From the NCBI GenBank assembly GCA_028823235.1, contig JAPKBW010000004.1:124001-188000 (forward strand): 64,000 nucleotides of DNA. The letters run 5' to 3'. The notes below the pieces were generated by a model. The model did no database searches. It saw only the letters and a list, made by a program, of their open reading frames with translations, and was not told where the DNA came from. Shown here one piece after another: positions 1 through 9,153 of this stretch. Within the stretch, counting starts at the first letter, position 1; each line of letters opens with the position of its first letter. The position numbers and the translations under genes are program-made. This DNA is from Longimicrobiales bacterium (lineage in GTDB: Bacteria > Gemmatimonadota > Gemmatimonadetes > Longimicrobiales > Gaopeijiaceae).

Positions 1-867
1 CTCGAACGCGGTGACGAGGTCCTGACGACGACACAGGACTACGGGCGAATGATTACGACGTTCAAGCAGCGCGAGCGCCGTGAAGGCATCGTCCTGAAGC
101 AGATCCAGATTCCGGTGCCCGCCGAAGATCCGGCAGAGATCGTCCGCCTGTTCGAGGAAGCGATCACGCCTCGAACCCGGATGATCCTGGCCTCTCACAT
201 GGTCAACCTCACAGGCCAGATCCTGCCGGTGACCGAACTGACAGCAATGGCTCGTCGGCACGGCATTCCACTCGTCATTGATGGGGCGCACTCGCTCGCC
301 CACTTCGACTTCGATCTCGGTGAGCTCGATGTCGACAACTACTCGTCCAGCCTTCACAAATGGCTATTCGCTCCGCATGGAACTGGTTTCCTCTACGTCC
401 GAAGGGACAAGATCGCGGACGTCTGGCCACTCATGGCCGCTCCGGAGACACAGGACAACAACATCAGGAAATTCGAGGCCATCGGGACACACCCTGAGGC
501 TCCCTACCTGTGTATTGGGGAGGCACTCACCTTCCATGAAGGCCTTGGCGCGGCTCGGAAGGCTGCCCGACTGGTCTACCTCAGGGACTACTGGGCGAAC
601 GAACTGCTCCAGCACGACAACGTGCGGCTGAACACCAGCCAGAAGGAGGGCTTCGCTTGCGGCATCGCCAATGTCGAGGTCCTGGGCGTCGAGCCGAACG
701 CGCTGCGCGACTACCTTTGGGATGCGCACCGCATCATTACGGTGAGCATCAACCACGCCGAGTTCCAGGGACTTCGCATCAGCCCCAGCGTGTACACGAC
801 GCTGCCAGAGCTCGATCGGTTCGTCGATGTGATGAGCCACGTCGCACAGAACGGCCTCCCCACCTGA
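1..867 (+). CDS. PLP-dependent aminotransferase class V family enzyme (isopenicillin-N-epimerase-like), 5' end cut by window
   Basis: The reading frame is open from the first base of the window, so the gene begins upstream; the first ATG at 49 lies inside conserved sequence and is not the start. Fold-type I features are visible. VIDGAHS carries the aspartate that contacts the PLP ring nitrogen. SSLHKW carries the lysine expected to form the Schiff base, followed by the HGTGFLYVR segment typical of the isopenicillin N epimerase / cysteine desulfurase-like class V branch. The substrate cannot be read from sequence; members include epimerases, desulfurases and kynureninase-like enzymes. No Tat or Sec signal can be judged because the N-terminus is missing. 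The S9 peptidase gene starts 11 bases after the stop, so the two may be co-transcribed. Confidence 0.85.
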   Translation, partial: LERGDEVLTTTQDYGRMITTFKQRERREGIVLKQIQIPVPAEDPAEIVRLFEEAITPRTRMILASHMVNLTGQILPVTELTAMARRHGIPLVIDGAHSLAHFDFDLGELDVDNYSSSLHKWLFAPHGTGFLYVRRDKIADVWPLMAAPETQDNNIRKFEAIGTHPEAPYLCIGEALTFHEGLGAARKAARLVYLRDYWANELLQHDNVRLNTSQKEGFACGIANVEVLGVEPNALRDYLWDAHRIITVSINHAEFQGLRISPSVYTTLPELDRFVDVMSHVAQNGLPT

Positions 868-878
868 GCCCACACCAC

Positions 879-3008
879 ATGAGCCACTCACCCACCGGCG
901 GGCGCATCGATTTGCGCCCCGCCCGCTTCGTTGCGTCCCTGCTCATTTGCGGGACACCCATGATCACGGGCGTCGAGGTGGCCGCGCAGGCGGCGTTCTC
1001 AGTCTCAGACGTGATGTCGTACTCGTTTGCGTCCGGGCTGGTCGCTTCGCCTGAAGGCAATCGGATCGCGTGGATCGAGAACCGTGAGGGCGAGCGGAAT
1101 ATCTGGGTGGCAGCCGGTCCGGAATGGCGGGGGCGCGCGCTCACCGCGTATCAAGGGGACGACGGTCAGGAGTTGACTGGATTGACGTTCGCGCCGGACG
1201 GCGAGCAGGTGATGTACATCCGCGGAGGGGCGCCGAATCGCGAGGGAGAGGTCCCGGATCCACTCTATACTCCTGACGAGGAAGAGCGCGGCGTCTGGAT
1301 TGTAGACTGGGAGGGCACCGACCCTGCACAGGTCGTCGAAGGAGGTGGGTTCTCGTTGTCACCCGACGGGGAGCGTATAGCCTACGCCCAAGGTCGCGAC
1401 ATCTTCGTGTTGCCGCTCTCTCAGGAGGCCGAGGCGGAACGAGTAGCACGGATCAGGGGGTCCGCCGGCTCTCTGACATGGTCGCCAGGTGGGGAGAGTC
1501 TCGCTTTCGTGAGCGGGCGCGGCGACCATGCCTTCATTGGCGTGCTCGACCTCGCCGAGGAGCGGGTCACGTACCTCGACCCGAGCGTCGCGAACGACGG
1601 CAGCCCTGTATGGAGTCCTAACGGCCGTCAGATCGCATACCTGCGCGTTCCGAACGAGCGGGTCGTTCAGATGTTTGCTCCAAGGCGTGAAGCGCTCCCC
1701 TTTTCGATTCGTGTCGCCGACGCGCGCACGGGCCAGGGCCGCGAAGTCTGGAAGGCGTCGGAGGGTGTCGGCAGTGCGTTCAGCGGGGTGGGCGCAGCTA
1801 ATCAGCTTTTCTGGGGTGCACAGGACCGACTGGTGTTCCCCTGGGAGGGAGACGGCTGGAAGCACCTGTACAGCATCTCGACGAATGGCGGCCAGCCGAC
1901 GCTCCTGACTCCCGGGGCGTTCGAGGTCCAGTTCGCCGGAATCACGCCAGACGGTGAGACCGTCGTCTTCGACTCGAACCAGGATGACGTGGACCGGAAG
2001 CACATATGGCGCGTTGGTGTTTCCGGTGGGAGCGCGGAACGGCTGACGCCTGGCACGGGCCTCGAGTGGGGAGCGGTCGTAACGGACGGAGGAGCGGTCG
2101 CCTACCACGCCGCATCGGGCGCCGAGCCGGCACATACCGTCGTGCTCGATCAGGGCACGACCAACCGCGTCAGTCCGGACCTGCCCTCTGCCTTCCCTGC
2201 AGATCGCATGGTCGAGCCTGAGCAGGTCATCTTCCGGGCGGCCGACGGAATGGCCATTCACGGACAGCTGTTCCTCCCGCCGGGGGCGACATCAGGCACG
2301 AAACACCCTGCCGTCATCTTCTTCCATGGGGGATCTCGCCGCCAGATGCTTCTCGGCTTCCACCACCGGGGCTACTACCACGGCGCGTATGCTATGAATC
2401 AGCTCATGGCGAACGCAGGCTACGTCGTCCTGTCGGTGAACTACCGCAGCGGGACCGGCTACGGCATGGAGTTCCGAGAGGCGGACAACTACGGAGCGAC
2501 CGGAGCCAGTGAGTTCAACGATGTCATGGGCGCCGGGCTCTATCTGCAATCACGCGACGACGTCGATTCTGACCGCATCGGGCTCTGGGGTGGCTCATAC
2601 GGCGGGTACCTGACTGCGATGGGGCTCGCGCGAGCATCTGATTTGTTCGCGGCTGGTGTCGACATTCATGGCGTCCACGACTGGAACGTCGTCATGAACG
2701 GATTTCAGCCGGAGTATGAGCCAGAGGACTACCCCGAGTTCAGTCGTATCGCGTTCGAATCTTCGCCCATGGCCTTTATTGACGGCTGGGAGTCTCCCGT
2801 CCTCCTGATTCACGGCGACGATGACAGAAACGTGCCCTTCCGAGAGTCCGTCGATCTTGCCGAGGCGCTCGCGAAGCAGGGCGTCGAATACGAGCAGCTG
2901 ATCTTCCCTGACGAAGTGCACGGTTTTCTCTTACATGAGAATTGGGTCTCCGCCTTCGAGGCGACGCTCGATTTCTTCGATCGGAAGCTGCTGCGGCCGA
3001 TTTCCTGA
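879..3008 (+). CDS. Secreted S9 family prolyl-oligopeptidase-like peptidase (alpha/beta hydrolase)
   Basis: I place the start at ATG 879, giving 709 residues; the longer open frame from 657 overlaps the preceding gene. A hydrophobic stretch at about residues 12-35 ending in a VAAQA-type site looks like a signal peptide, so the enzyme is probably periplasmic or exported. Residues about 40-440 form WD40/TolB-like beta-propeller repeats (SLSPDGERIAYA, SPVWSPNGRQIAYL). The C-terminal 250 residues are an alpha/beta hydrolase with the nucleophile in GGSYGG (Ser573), the acid in HGDDDRNVP (Asp649) and the base in DEVHGF (His681). This matches dipeptidyl-peptidase IV / acylaminoacyl-peptidase relatives that release short peptides. 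A thioredoxin-like gene follows after 18 bases. Confidence 0.93.
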   Translation: MSHSPTGGRIDLRPARFVASLLICGTPMITGVEVAAQAAFSVSDVMSYSFASGLVASPEGNRIAWIENREGERNIWVAAGPEWRGRALTAYQGDDGQELTGLTFAPDGEQVMYIRGGAPNREGEVPDPLYTPDEEERGVWIVDWEGTDPAQVVEGGGFSLSPDGERIAYAQGRDIFVLPLSQEAEAERVARIRGSAGSLTWSPGGESLAFVSGRGDHAFIGVLDLAEERVTYLDPSVANDGSPVWSPNGRQIAYLRVPNERVVQMFAPRREALPFSIRVADARTGQGREVWKASEGVGSAFSGVGAANQLFWGAQDRLVFPWEGDGWKHLYSISTNGGQPTLLTPGAFEVQFAGITPDGETVVFDSNQDDVDRKHIWRVGVSGGSAERLTPGTGLEWGAVVTDGGAVAYHAASGAEPAHTVVLDQGTTNRVSPDLPSAFPADRMVEPEQVIFRAADGMAIHGQLFLPPGATSGTKHPAVIFFHGGSRRQMLLGFHHRGYYHGAYAMNQLMANAGYVVLSVNYRSGTGYGMEFREADNYGATGASEFNDVMGAGLYLQSRDDVDSDRIGLWGGSYGGYLTAMGLARASDLFAAGVDIHGVHDWNVVMNGFQPEYEPEDYPEFSRIAFESSPMAFIDGWESPVLLIHGDDDRNVPFRESVDLAEALAKQGVEYEQLIFPDEVHGFLLHENWVSAFEATLDFFDRKLLRPIS

Positions 3009-3026
3009 CCACGACCGGATCACACC

Positions 3027-3674
3027 ATGCTGAATGTTCTCGCCCTCGCGGGACTCCTGACCCTGACGCCGGGCGCTGATGGCCCCCGAGTATGTCTAAA
3101 TTCCACGGTGGGCCCGCTGGACGACACTCTGCAGGAGATGTTCGAGTCCGGGCGCAGCTATACGGATTTCCTGAACGGTGCGACGCGTCGGACGGAGCTC
3201 TGGCATGGGAACACCGAGAAGGCCGAGGGAATCGACCCGGACCTGGTTCGGCGAGCGCGTGCCGTTGGCGGCTCATGGAATTTCCTCGCGGTAGCGGTCG
3301 ACGCATGCTCGGATTCAGTGAGCACGATTCCCTACCTCGCTGAGCTGATCGCTCTCGTGGACGGTCTCGACATGCGCATCGTCGATTCGACCGTAGGCCG
3401 TTCGATCATGGATTCGCACAAGACTCCTGATGGGCGCGGGGCGACGCCGACGGTACTGCTGCTCGATGAGGACTTTGAGGAAGCCGGCTGCTTCATCGAG
3501 CGCCCGCTCACGCTGCAGACGTGGATCCTCGAGAACAACGACGAGGCCTCGGGTGGCGACATCCTCGAGCACAAGATGGCCTGGTACGCCGAAGACTCGG
3601 GGAACGAGACGGTGGCGACCTTCGTGGAGATGCTCGAGGCGGCGGCGAGCGGAGCGGACGAAGTCTGCAGGTGA
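3027..3674 (+). CDS. Thioredoxin-fold protein of the Thioredoxin_9 type, single active-site cysteine
   Basis: This 215-residue protein starts with a short hydrophobic segment (about residues 1-15) that may be a weak signal peptide. The middle resembles the Thioredoxin_9 family: an N-terminal helical part with FLNGATRRTELW, then a beta strand leading to VDACSDSVSTIPYLAEL where family members usually carry an (E)DWC(G)D site, then a TPTVLLLDEDFEEAGCF strand typical of the fold, with the cis-proline position TP. Only one cysteine remains at the active site, so a thioredoxin-type dithiol exchange is unlikely; a structural or monothiol role is inferred. It lies 18 bases behind the S9 peptidase gene and is probably expressed with it. 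Family assignment is by motif memory, not by search. Confidence 0.7.
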   Translation: MLNVLALAGLLTLTPGADGPRVCLNSTVGPLDDTLQEMFESGRSYTDFLNGATRRTELWHGNTEKAEGIDPDLVRRARAVGGSWNFLAVAVDACSDSVSTIPYLAELIALVDGLDMRIVDSTVGRSIMDSHKTPDGRGATPTVLLLDEDFEEAGCFIERPLTLQTWILENNDEASGGDILEHKMAWYAEDSGNETVATFVEMLEAAASGADEVCR

Positions 3675-3859
3675 GTCCGGGGTAGATCCTGAACCAGGAA
3701 AAGAAGCTGCCCCGAAACCCGGTTCCGCCCTTTCTTCTTCGCGCGGCCTAAGGCCTCATAAGCTCGCCTAATGACGACCTCGTGCGCGTGCTTTTCAGTC
3801 GTGTGTGCCATCCCGATCCAGAGGCTGCAGGAACGTGACGGCGGCGAACAGGGCCACCG

Positions 3860-6800
3860 TCACTGCTGTGAAATGATCGGTGGCAGCCCCTGCGCGACCA
3901 GAAGCTGGTTGAACTGAGCGATATCCGACCGGGCGAGTTCCACCCAGCGCTGCAGATACCCGGTCAGTTGGGACCGATAGATGTCGCGAACCTCCCTTAC
4001 CTGATCGGTAGGTGCGTGATCCGAGCCGCTCGAGTAACCAGCCAGACTAGAGATTTTGGCCCATAGCTGCCTCGGCCAACGAATCGTGTCCTGCCTCGAC
4101 GCCCCACCACTCAGCCTCAGGTCGAAGAGATTCATTTCCAGGTCGATGAGCACCTGCTCCAGCTCCTCGGCAGCAGATACGACCTCCGAGTACCTGGCGT
4201 CTCCGCGTGTGCGCTCGGCCAAGTCGAGCAATCCCTTTCGGGACCATTCGATACGGTCGATGAGGGCGGCCGTCGAATCGCTCATCTCTCGCAGATCGAG
4301 CTGCAAGGCCAGCTGCGCCTGCATGTCCGCGACTGATACGTCAGAGTCAGGATCCTGCAGCACCTCCAGCCACTCCGTCCGCTCCTCGCCACCCGCAATC
4401 AGCCGAACCCGGTAACGACCCGGCGTAGCCAGAGGACGAACCGATCCACCGTCGGGGACCGGGCGCGACCCGGACGAGCCCACGTCGACGTGCGCATGCT
4501 CAAGCACGGGCGTGCGCAGCCGTGGCGAAGACGAGCCTTCATACCTCAGGTTCCAAGCGACACGATTGATGCCGACGCCCGGGTTCGCTAGCGGGAGCGT
4601 GCGAACCACCTGGCCGGCTTCCGTTTCGATTCGGACTGTAACGCCACCGCGAGGTGCTTCGCTCAGGTAGAAGTTGATCGACGCCCCACCGGTCGGATTC
4701 TGCCCCGCAGCAGGATCGCCGGGCTGACTTGAGCGCCCTTCGCGGGACGCGAACCGGTACGCCGGACGCGGCGCGAACAGATGCGCCGGCTGAGCCAGCA
4801 CCTCGTCGGTCATCTGCTGTACGGCCGACAGATCGTCGAAAATCCAGAAACCCCGTCCGTAGGTGGCGACCACCAGGTCGTTGAAATGCGGCTGCACTTG
4901 GAGCCAGTAGACCGGCGCGTGCGGCATGTCTCCCTGCAACGGCACCCACCCCTCGCCATCATCGAAGGAGACGTACAGTGCGTTCTCCGTTCCGAGATAC
5001 AGAAGTCCCGGCCGAGTGGGGTCTTCCCTGATAACCCGGGCGTAGCTGAAGACGCTTCGCGGCACGTTTCCCGAGATCGTCGTCCATGACTCGCCATAGT
5101 CGTCGGTCCGATACACAAACGGGTCGTTGTTGCCGACCTGGTGGAAGTCCACCGTGACGTATGCCACCGCCGGGTCGAACCGGGAGGGTTCGACGTTGTT
5201 CACCGTGCCCCACTCCGGCAGGTCCGGAATGTTCGCTGTGACATCGCTCCAGGTGACCCCGCCGTCCCTGGTCAGTTGCACGAGTCCATCGTTCGATCCA
5301 GTCCAGATCAGGCCAGCTTCGATGGGTGATTCCGCGATGGCGAAGAGAACCGAGAAATAGTTCGGACTCACGTCCTCGGTCGTGAGCCCACCCGATTTCT
5401 GCTGACGCTCGCGGTCGTTCCGCGTAAGATCCGGGCTGATCACTTCCCAACTCTGTCCTCCATTCATGGTCCGGTGCACATGCTGACTTCCAGCATACAC
5501 GGTCTCGTTGTCGTGCGGAGATATGTGAACCGGGAACGTCCACTGGAAACGATACCTGACATCCGAAGCCGCCCACCCTTCCGGGTTGTCGGGCCAGACA
5601 CTGACGGTGCGCGTAATTCCGGTCGACAGCTCGTGGCGTTCGAGGATACCCTCGTAGCAACCCGACCACACAACGTCGTTCGTGACCGTGTCCGGGACCG
5701 CGAATCCTGACTCACACCCGCCTACTGATTTCCACGCCCCGATCGGAATCGAGCCGCCCGACAGGGAATTCGACGGCCCTCCGTACGACGACCCATCCTG
5801 TCGATTCCCGTACACGTTGTAGGGCACCCGAGTATCCGTATAGACGTGGTACATCTGTGCGATGGGCAGCTGCGGCTGATACCAATTCTGCCCGCGATTG
5901 GTGGAAATCTTCACCCCCTGGTCGTTCCCGATGATCATGCGGTCGGGAAGAAGCGGATCGATCCACATGTCATGGTTGTCCCCGCCGGCGATCACGGAGA
6001 AGGTGGCCCCGCCGTCGAGCGACTTCGTGTGGACCGTCGACATGAAGTGGACCTCGTCCGCGTCATCCGGGGCAACAGCCAGTCGGGTGTAGTAAAGGGG
6101 TCGCTGGGCAAGCGCATGCTCCGCGTTGACCATCGACCAGTTCGACCCGCCGTTGTCGGAGCGCCACAGCGTTCCTTCGTGCTCACCGAAGTCGGCGTAC
6201 TCCGGATTCTGGTTCGTCTCGATGAGTGCGTAGATGCGATCGGGATCGTCAGGGGACATGCCAAGGCCGATCTTCCCGATCGTGCCACGCGGCAAACCAT
6301 TCCCTTCGAGCCGCGTCCAGTTGTCCCCGCCGTCTCGACTGGTCCACAGCCCACTCTCGGGCCCGCCGCTCTCTCGTCCCCACGTCCACATCTGTATCTG
6401 CCACGTTGCGGCGAACAGAATCCGAGGGTTGCGCGGGTCCATCACCACGTCGATAGCGCCCGCGTTCGGTCCGGAAAAGAGCACGCGCTCCCAGGTCTCT
6501 CCCCCGTCGGTCGTGCGGAAGAGGCCACGGTCCTCCTCCTGAGGACCGTAGAGGTGACCCGCCGCCGCGACGAACACGATATCCGGGTCCGTCGGATGGA
6601 TGACGATGCGACCGACTCGACCACTGCCTTCGAGCCCCGCGTGCGTCCAGTTCTCGCCGCCGTCGGTTGAGCGATACACCCCATTTCCAATCGAGACATT
6701 CGAGCGGATGAACGCTTCGCCCGTCCCCGCCCACACCACGTTGGGGTCGGACGGAGCCACCGCGAGAGCCCCGATCGAGAGCGCGGTCTGGTCGTCGAAA

Positions 6801-7069
6801 ATCGGCCGCCAGCTATGGCCGCCGTCCTCGCTCTTGAAGACCCCGCCTGACGCTGCGCCGAAGTAATACACATTCGGATTCCCCTGCTCACCGATGACCG
6901 CACTGACACGATTGCCAACGGGACCGATGTGACGGAAGTCCGAGCCGGCAAACAGCGCTGCGTCCAACTCCTGCGTGCTCTGGGCCGCGACCGCCGGCAC
7001 CAGGCCGGGCAGTGACGCGAGAAGAAGCAATGACGACCCGCGCAGGCGACGTCCAAAATGCGATGCCAT
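3860..7069 (-). CDS. Sortilin/VPS10-like Asp-box (BNR) repeat protein, secreted
   Basis: I place the start at ATG 7069 (1,069 residues) because it is preceded by GGAG and followed by a clear signal peptide (basic MASHFGRRLRG, hydrophobic LLLLASLPGLVPAV, cleavage near AQS). The open frame upstream to 7243 lacks these. The first 750 residues contain at least nine Asp-box motifs of the form S/T-x-D/N-G-G-x-x-W (SEDGGHSW, STDGGENW, TTDGGETW, SRDGGDNW, SDNGGSNW, TMNGGQSW, TRDGGVTW), which mark WD40/YVTN/BNR beta-propellers of the sortilin/VPS10 type. The last 300 residues include an FlgD-like beta-sandwich (LPLANPGVGINRVAWNLRYEG) and a helical tail. Such proteins are abundant in Gemmatimonadota and Bacteroidota. 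They are often auto-named glycosyl hydrolases, but I see no catalytic signature. Function unknown; probably binds a periplasmic or surface ligand. Confidence 0.88.
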   Translation of the reverse strand: MASHFGRRLRGSSLLLLASLPGLVPAVAAQSTQELDAALFAGSDFRHIGPVGNRVSAVIGEQGNPNVYYFGAASGGVFKSEDGGHSWRPIFDDQTALSIGALAVAPSDPNVVWAGTGEAFIRSNVSIGNGVYRSTDGGENWTHAGLEGSGRVGRIVIHPTDPDIVFVAAAGHLYGPQEEDRGLFRTTDGGETWERVLFSGPNAGAIDVVMDPRNPRILFAATWQIQMWTWGRESGGPESGLWTSRDGGDNWTRLEGNGLPRGTIGKIGLGMSPDDPDRIYALIETNQNPEYADFGEHEGTLWRSDNGGSNWSMVNAEHALAQRPLYYTRLAVAPDDADEVHFMSTVHTKSLDGGATFSVIAGGDNHDMWIDPLLPDRMIIGNDQGVKISTNRGQNWYQPQLPIAQMYHVYTDTRVPYNVYGNRQDGSSYGGPSNSLSGGSIPIGAWKSVGGCESGFAVPDTVTNDVVWSGCYEGILERHELSTGITRTVSVWPDNPEGWAASDVRYRFQWTFPVHISPHDNETVYAGSQHVHRTMNGGQSWEVISPDLTRNDRERQQKSGGLTTEDVSPNYFSVLFAIAESPIEAGLIWTGSNDGLVQLTRDGGVTWSDVTANIPDLPEWGTVNNVEPSRFDPAVAYVTVDFHQVGNNDPFVYRTDDYGESWTTISGNVPRSVFSYARVIREDPTRPGLLYLGTENALYVSFDDGEGWVPLQGDMPHAPVYWLQVQPHFNDLVVATYGRGFWIFDDLSAVQQMTDEVLAQPAHLFAPRPAYRFASREGRSSQPGDPAAGQNPTGGASINFYLSEAPRGGVTVRIETEAGQVVRTLPLANPGVGINRVAWNLRYEGSSSPRLRTPVLEHAHVDVGSSGSRPVPDGGSVRPLATPGRYRVRLIAGGEERTEWLEVLQDPDSDVSVADMQAQLALQLDLREMSDSTAALIDRIEWSRKGLLDLAERTRGDARYSEVVSAAEELEQVLIDLEMNLFDLRLSGGASRQDTIRWPRQLWAKISSLAGYSSGSDHAPTDQVREVRDIYRSQLTGYLQRWVELARSDIAQFNQLLVAQGLPPIISQQ

Positions 7070-7286
7070 GAACCGCTCCGAATGATGTCTCTTAGGCTGG
7101 GGCTGACCCCGAATGCCGACCGGCACAAGATAGATCTCCGTCGAGGCGTGAGGAAGCATGGGAATGAGGCCTTGAACAGGCCTCCGCATCGGAAGTGCTC
7201 GGGGGAATCGCTCTCCTGCACCCATCTTGTTGGTAGCGTTCACCGCTTCCCCTCGCCGACGCTACCACAGGGGTTGCCACGGCTGA

Positions 7287-7784
7287 CTTTTTCTCTTTTG
7301 CACGCCCCTGTTTTCGATCGTCAATCCGTTCCCGGCGCCCCCTGGGTTCGTGGGCCCCACCGACAGCGGTCCGATGAAAGAACAGCGTGGAATGATCACG
7401 CAGACGTCTGTCGCCGTTCTGGTCATCCTCATGATGTCGTATCTGACGGGTCAGAGCTTACTTCGCTTCTTTTCCGTCAGCGTGGCATCGCTTCGAGTAG
7501 CAAGTGGGCTCGTGATTTTCGCCATGGCCTGGGTGATGCTTCAGGCCCGAATCAGTGCCACGAAGCAGATACCGGAGGAGATCGAAGAGGCTGAAGAGAG
7601 CTCAGATGCCACTTCCGATGGCGATAGTCCCGCTGGTAATGCCCCTGCTAGCGGGCCTCGCTTGGATCATTCTTCAAGCAGCAGGCCCGATCGCTAGCGC
7701 ACTCGGTCAGACAGGCATGAACCAGGCGACCTGCTTCATGGCCTCATTCTGGTTGCGACCGGCTTCGAGTTCACCACCTCATGA
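7287..7784 (+). pseudogene. MarC/UPF0056-family membrane protein, decayed (two frameshifts plus internal deletion)
   Basis: Three separate reading-frame segments line up in order with a MarC-type inner-membrane protein. Segment one (about 7287-7610) reads PLFSIVNPF then LLRFFSVSVASLRVASGLVI, matching the family's first helices and the GEALLRFFGISLPALRIAGG region. It ends in an acidic loop. Segment two (about 7605-7725, shifted frame) reads MAIVPLVMPLLAG, the family's hallmark VVPLAIPLLAG. Segment three (about 7730-7784, back in the first frame) reads GLILVATGFEF and stops at TGA 7782, matching the C-terminal GLILAAIGVEF. About 45 residues usually present after the LLAG motif are missing. No single frame encodes a full protein and the start is uncertain, so this is called a pseudogene. 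Confidence 0.72.
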
Positions 7785-7978
7785 CTTGGGAAAATCTTCC
7801 AAAGGTGGATGATCAAGGCATGACCCAACCACCGAAACGCCCTCCTGCTCGTCGTCCTCCACGAGCGATTGAGGCTCACCGCCTGAGGACTCGCAGGCTT
7901 CGGGTTCTTCGCAACGATGACCCTATGTCCAGATCGCCTCAGGTGCTCCGGATCACGGTTTGGAGCCATGCCGCTGCT

Positions 7979-8071
7979 TGGTGGATCTCCTCCACTGGCG
8001 TCGCTCTACTCGCCTCGATTCAGGCGGCCCGGGAAGCTCTGAGCATCAAGCCCGCGCGAGTCCTAGAATAG
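7979..8071 (+). pseudogene. Possible relic of an FtsX/MacB-like ABC permease C-terminus
   Basis: The translated segment GVALLASIQAAREALS followed by IKPARVLE and a stop matches in spacing the last transmembrane helix and the conserved PARRAxxxDPxxALR ending of MacB/ADOP permeases. Nothing upstream encodes the rest of such a protein. The match covers only about 30 residues, so chance similarity is possible. Confidence 0.3.
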
Positions 8072-8112
8072 GCCGCAGGAACTCGCTCCCTTCAGAAGGG
8101 GTTCGTAACGGA

Positions 8113-8134
8113 CGCGAAACGCATACGTTTTGCG
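8113..8134 (+). promoter_or_regulatory. Hairpin / inverted repeat upstream of msrP
   Basis: CGCGAAACG and CGTTTTGCG form a 9-bp stem with one G-T pair and a 4-base loop (CATA). It ends 41 bases before the msrP start. It could be an operator or an mRNA leader hairpin; there is no T-run after it. Confidence 0.3.
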
Positions 8135-8175
8135 GAACTGACTGACGACCGAGACAAGAACGCCGGAGACCCTCC

Positions 8176-9138
8176 ATGATCATCCGACGCCCATCCGACA
8201 TACCGTCCTCCGAGATCACACCGGAGAGCGTCTATGTGAACCGCCGAAAGTTTATCAAGGCTGCGGCTGCTGGCGCAGCAGGACTTGCGGTAGGCCCCAC
8301 TGCCCTCGAGGGCAGTGAGCACGGAATCCTTCGGCGACAGGAAATTCCAGCTCGTTTTGCAACGCTGCGGTCCGAGATGGACGAGGAGTTGAACTCGTAC
8401 ACCGACGTGACGACATACAATAATTTTTACGAGTTCGGCACGGACAAGAGAGATCCTGCTCGGAATTCAGGCGAATTTCGGCCGACCCCCTGGAAGGTCA
8501 CGATCGGGGGCGAGTGCAATAAGCCGGGTGACTACGACCTGGACGACTTGCTGTCCGGAATAACCATGGAGGATCGAGTCTACCGCATGAGGTGTGTGGA
8601 AGCCTGGTCTATGGTCATCCCGTGGTACGGCTTTCAGCTTTCGTCGCTGATCAAACGGGTCGAGCCCACCGGAAACGCGAAATTCATCGTGTTCAAGACG
8701 GTCGTGCGCCCGGAAGAGATGCCTGGCCAGCGCAGTCCCAACCTGAGCTGGCCGTACATCGAGGGCCTTCGGATGGATGAAGCCATGCATCCGCTCACCC
8801 TTATGGTCACTGGCCTTTACGGCATGGACCTGCCCAACCAGAATGGGGCTCCGCTTCGTCTAATCGTGCCGTGGAAGTACGGATTCAAGGGCGTGAAGTC
8901 GATCGTGAGCATCGACTTCGTCGAGCAGATGCCGCTGAACACGTGGAAGCAGCAGAACTCCAACGAGTATGGCTTCTACGCCAACGTGAATCCCGAGGTA
9001 AGCCATCCGCGCTGGAGTCAGGCGCGCGAGCGGCGGCTGCCGGGTGCTTTCAAAAATCACGAGACGCTCATGTTCAATGGGTATACCGATCAGGTACAGC
9101 ACCTGTACGCCGGTATGGACCTCGCTCGCTGGAAGTAG
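8176..9138 (+). CDS. msrP: Protein-methionine-sulfoxide reductase catalytic subunit MsrP (YedY), molybdopterin enzyme
   Basis: MsrP repairs methionine sulfoxide in periplasmic proteins using molybdenum-molybdopterin. The 320-residue length fits the family. A twin-arginine signal is present at residues 22-40 ([19 protein letters not shown]), so the folded, cofactor-loaded protein should be exported by Tat. The Mo-binding cysteine is Cys140 in [10 protein letters not shown], followed by the family's IPWYGF segment. GGAG lies 8 bases before the ATG. The membrane heme partner msrQ follows after 15 bases. The cofactor pathway genes moaD/E/A occur at 33.6-35.3 kb. Identification by length, Tat signal, Cys context and neighbour is strong. 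Confidence 0.95.
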   Translation: MIIRRPSDIPSSEITPESVYVNRRKFIKAAAAGAAGLAVGPTALEGSEHGILRRQEIPARFATLRSEMDEELNSYTDVTTYNNFYEFGTDKRDPARNSGEFRPTPWKVTIGGECNKPGDYDLDDLLSGITMEDRVYRMRCVEAWSMVIPWYGFQLSSLIKRVEPTGNAKFIVFKTVVRPEEMPGQRSPNLSWPYIEGLRMDEAMHPLTLMVTGLYGMDLPNQNGAPLRLIVPWKYGFKGVKSIVSIDFVEQMPLNTWKQQNSNEYGFYANVNPEVSHPRWSQARERRLPGAFKNHETLMFNGYTDQVQHLYAGMDLARWK

Positions 9139-9153
9139 CGCGAACCCATTCCC

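Larger units (their letters stand above)
7785..8175. other. Stretch without an intact gene; possible ABC-permease tail
   Basis: No convincing complete gene lies here. A plus-strand frame from 7781 to 8071 is rich in Arg/Pro in its first half and looks non-coding. Its last 30 residues (about 7979-8071), including GVALLASIQAAREALS and ending KPARVLE, resemble the C-terminus of FtsX/MacB-type permeases (LLASYLPARRA...DPVEALR), so it may be the tail of a deleted transporter gene. Downstream, 8113-8134 holds a hairpin close to msrP. Confidence 0.4.

Noticed and set aside
3860-7069. Glycosyl hydrolase annotation for the Asp-box protein
   Set aside because: Asp-box repeats give a propeller fold only; no sialidase-type catalytic arginine triad or other glycosidase signature was found.
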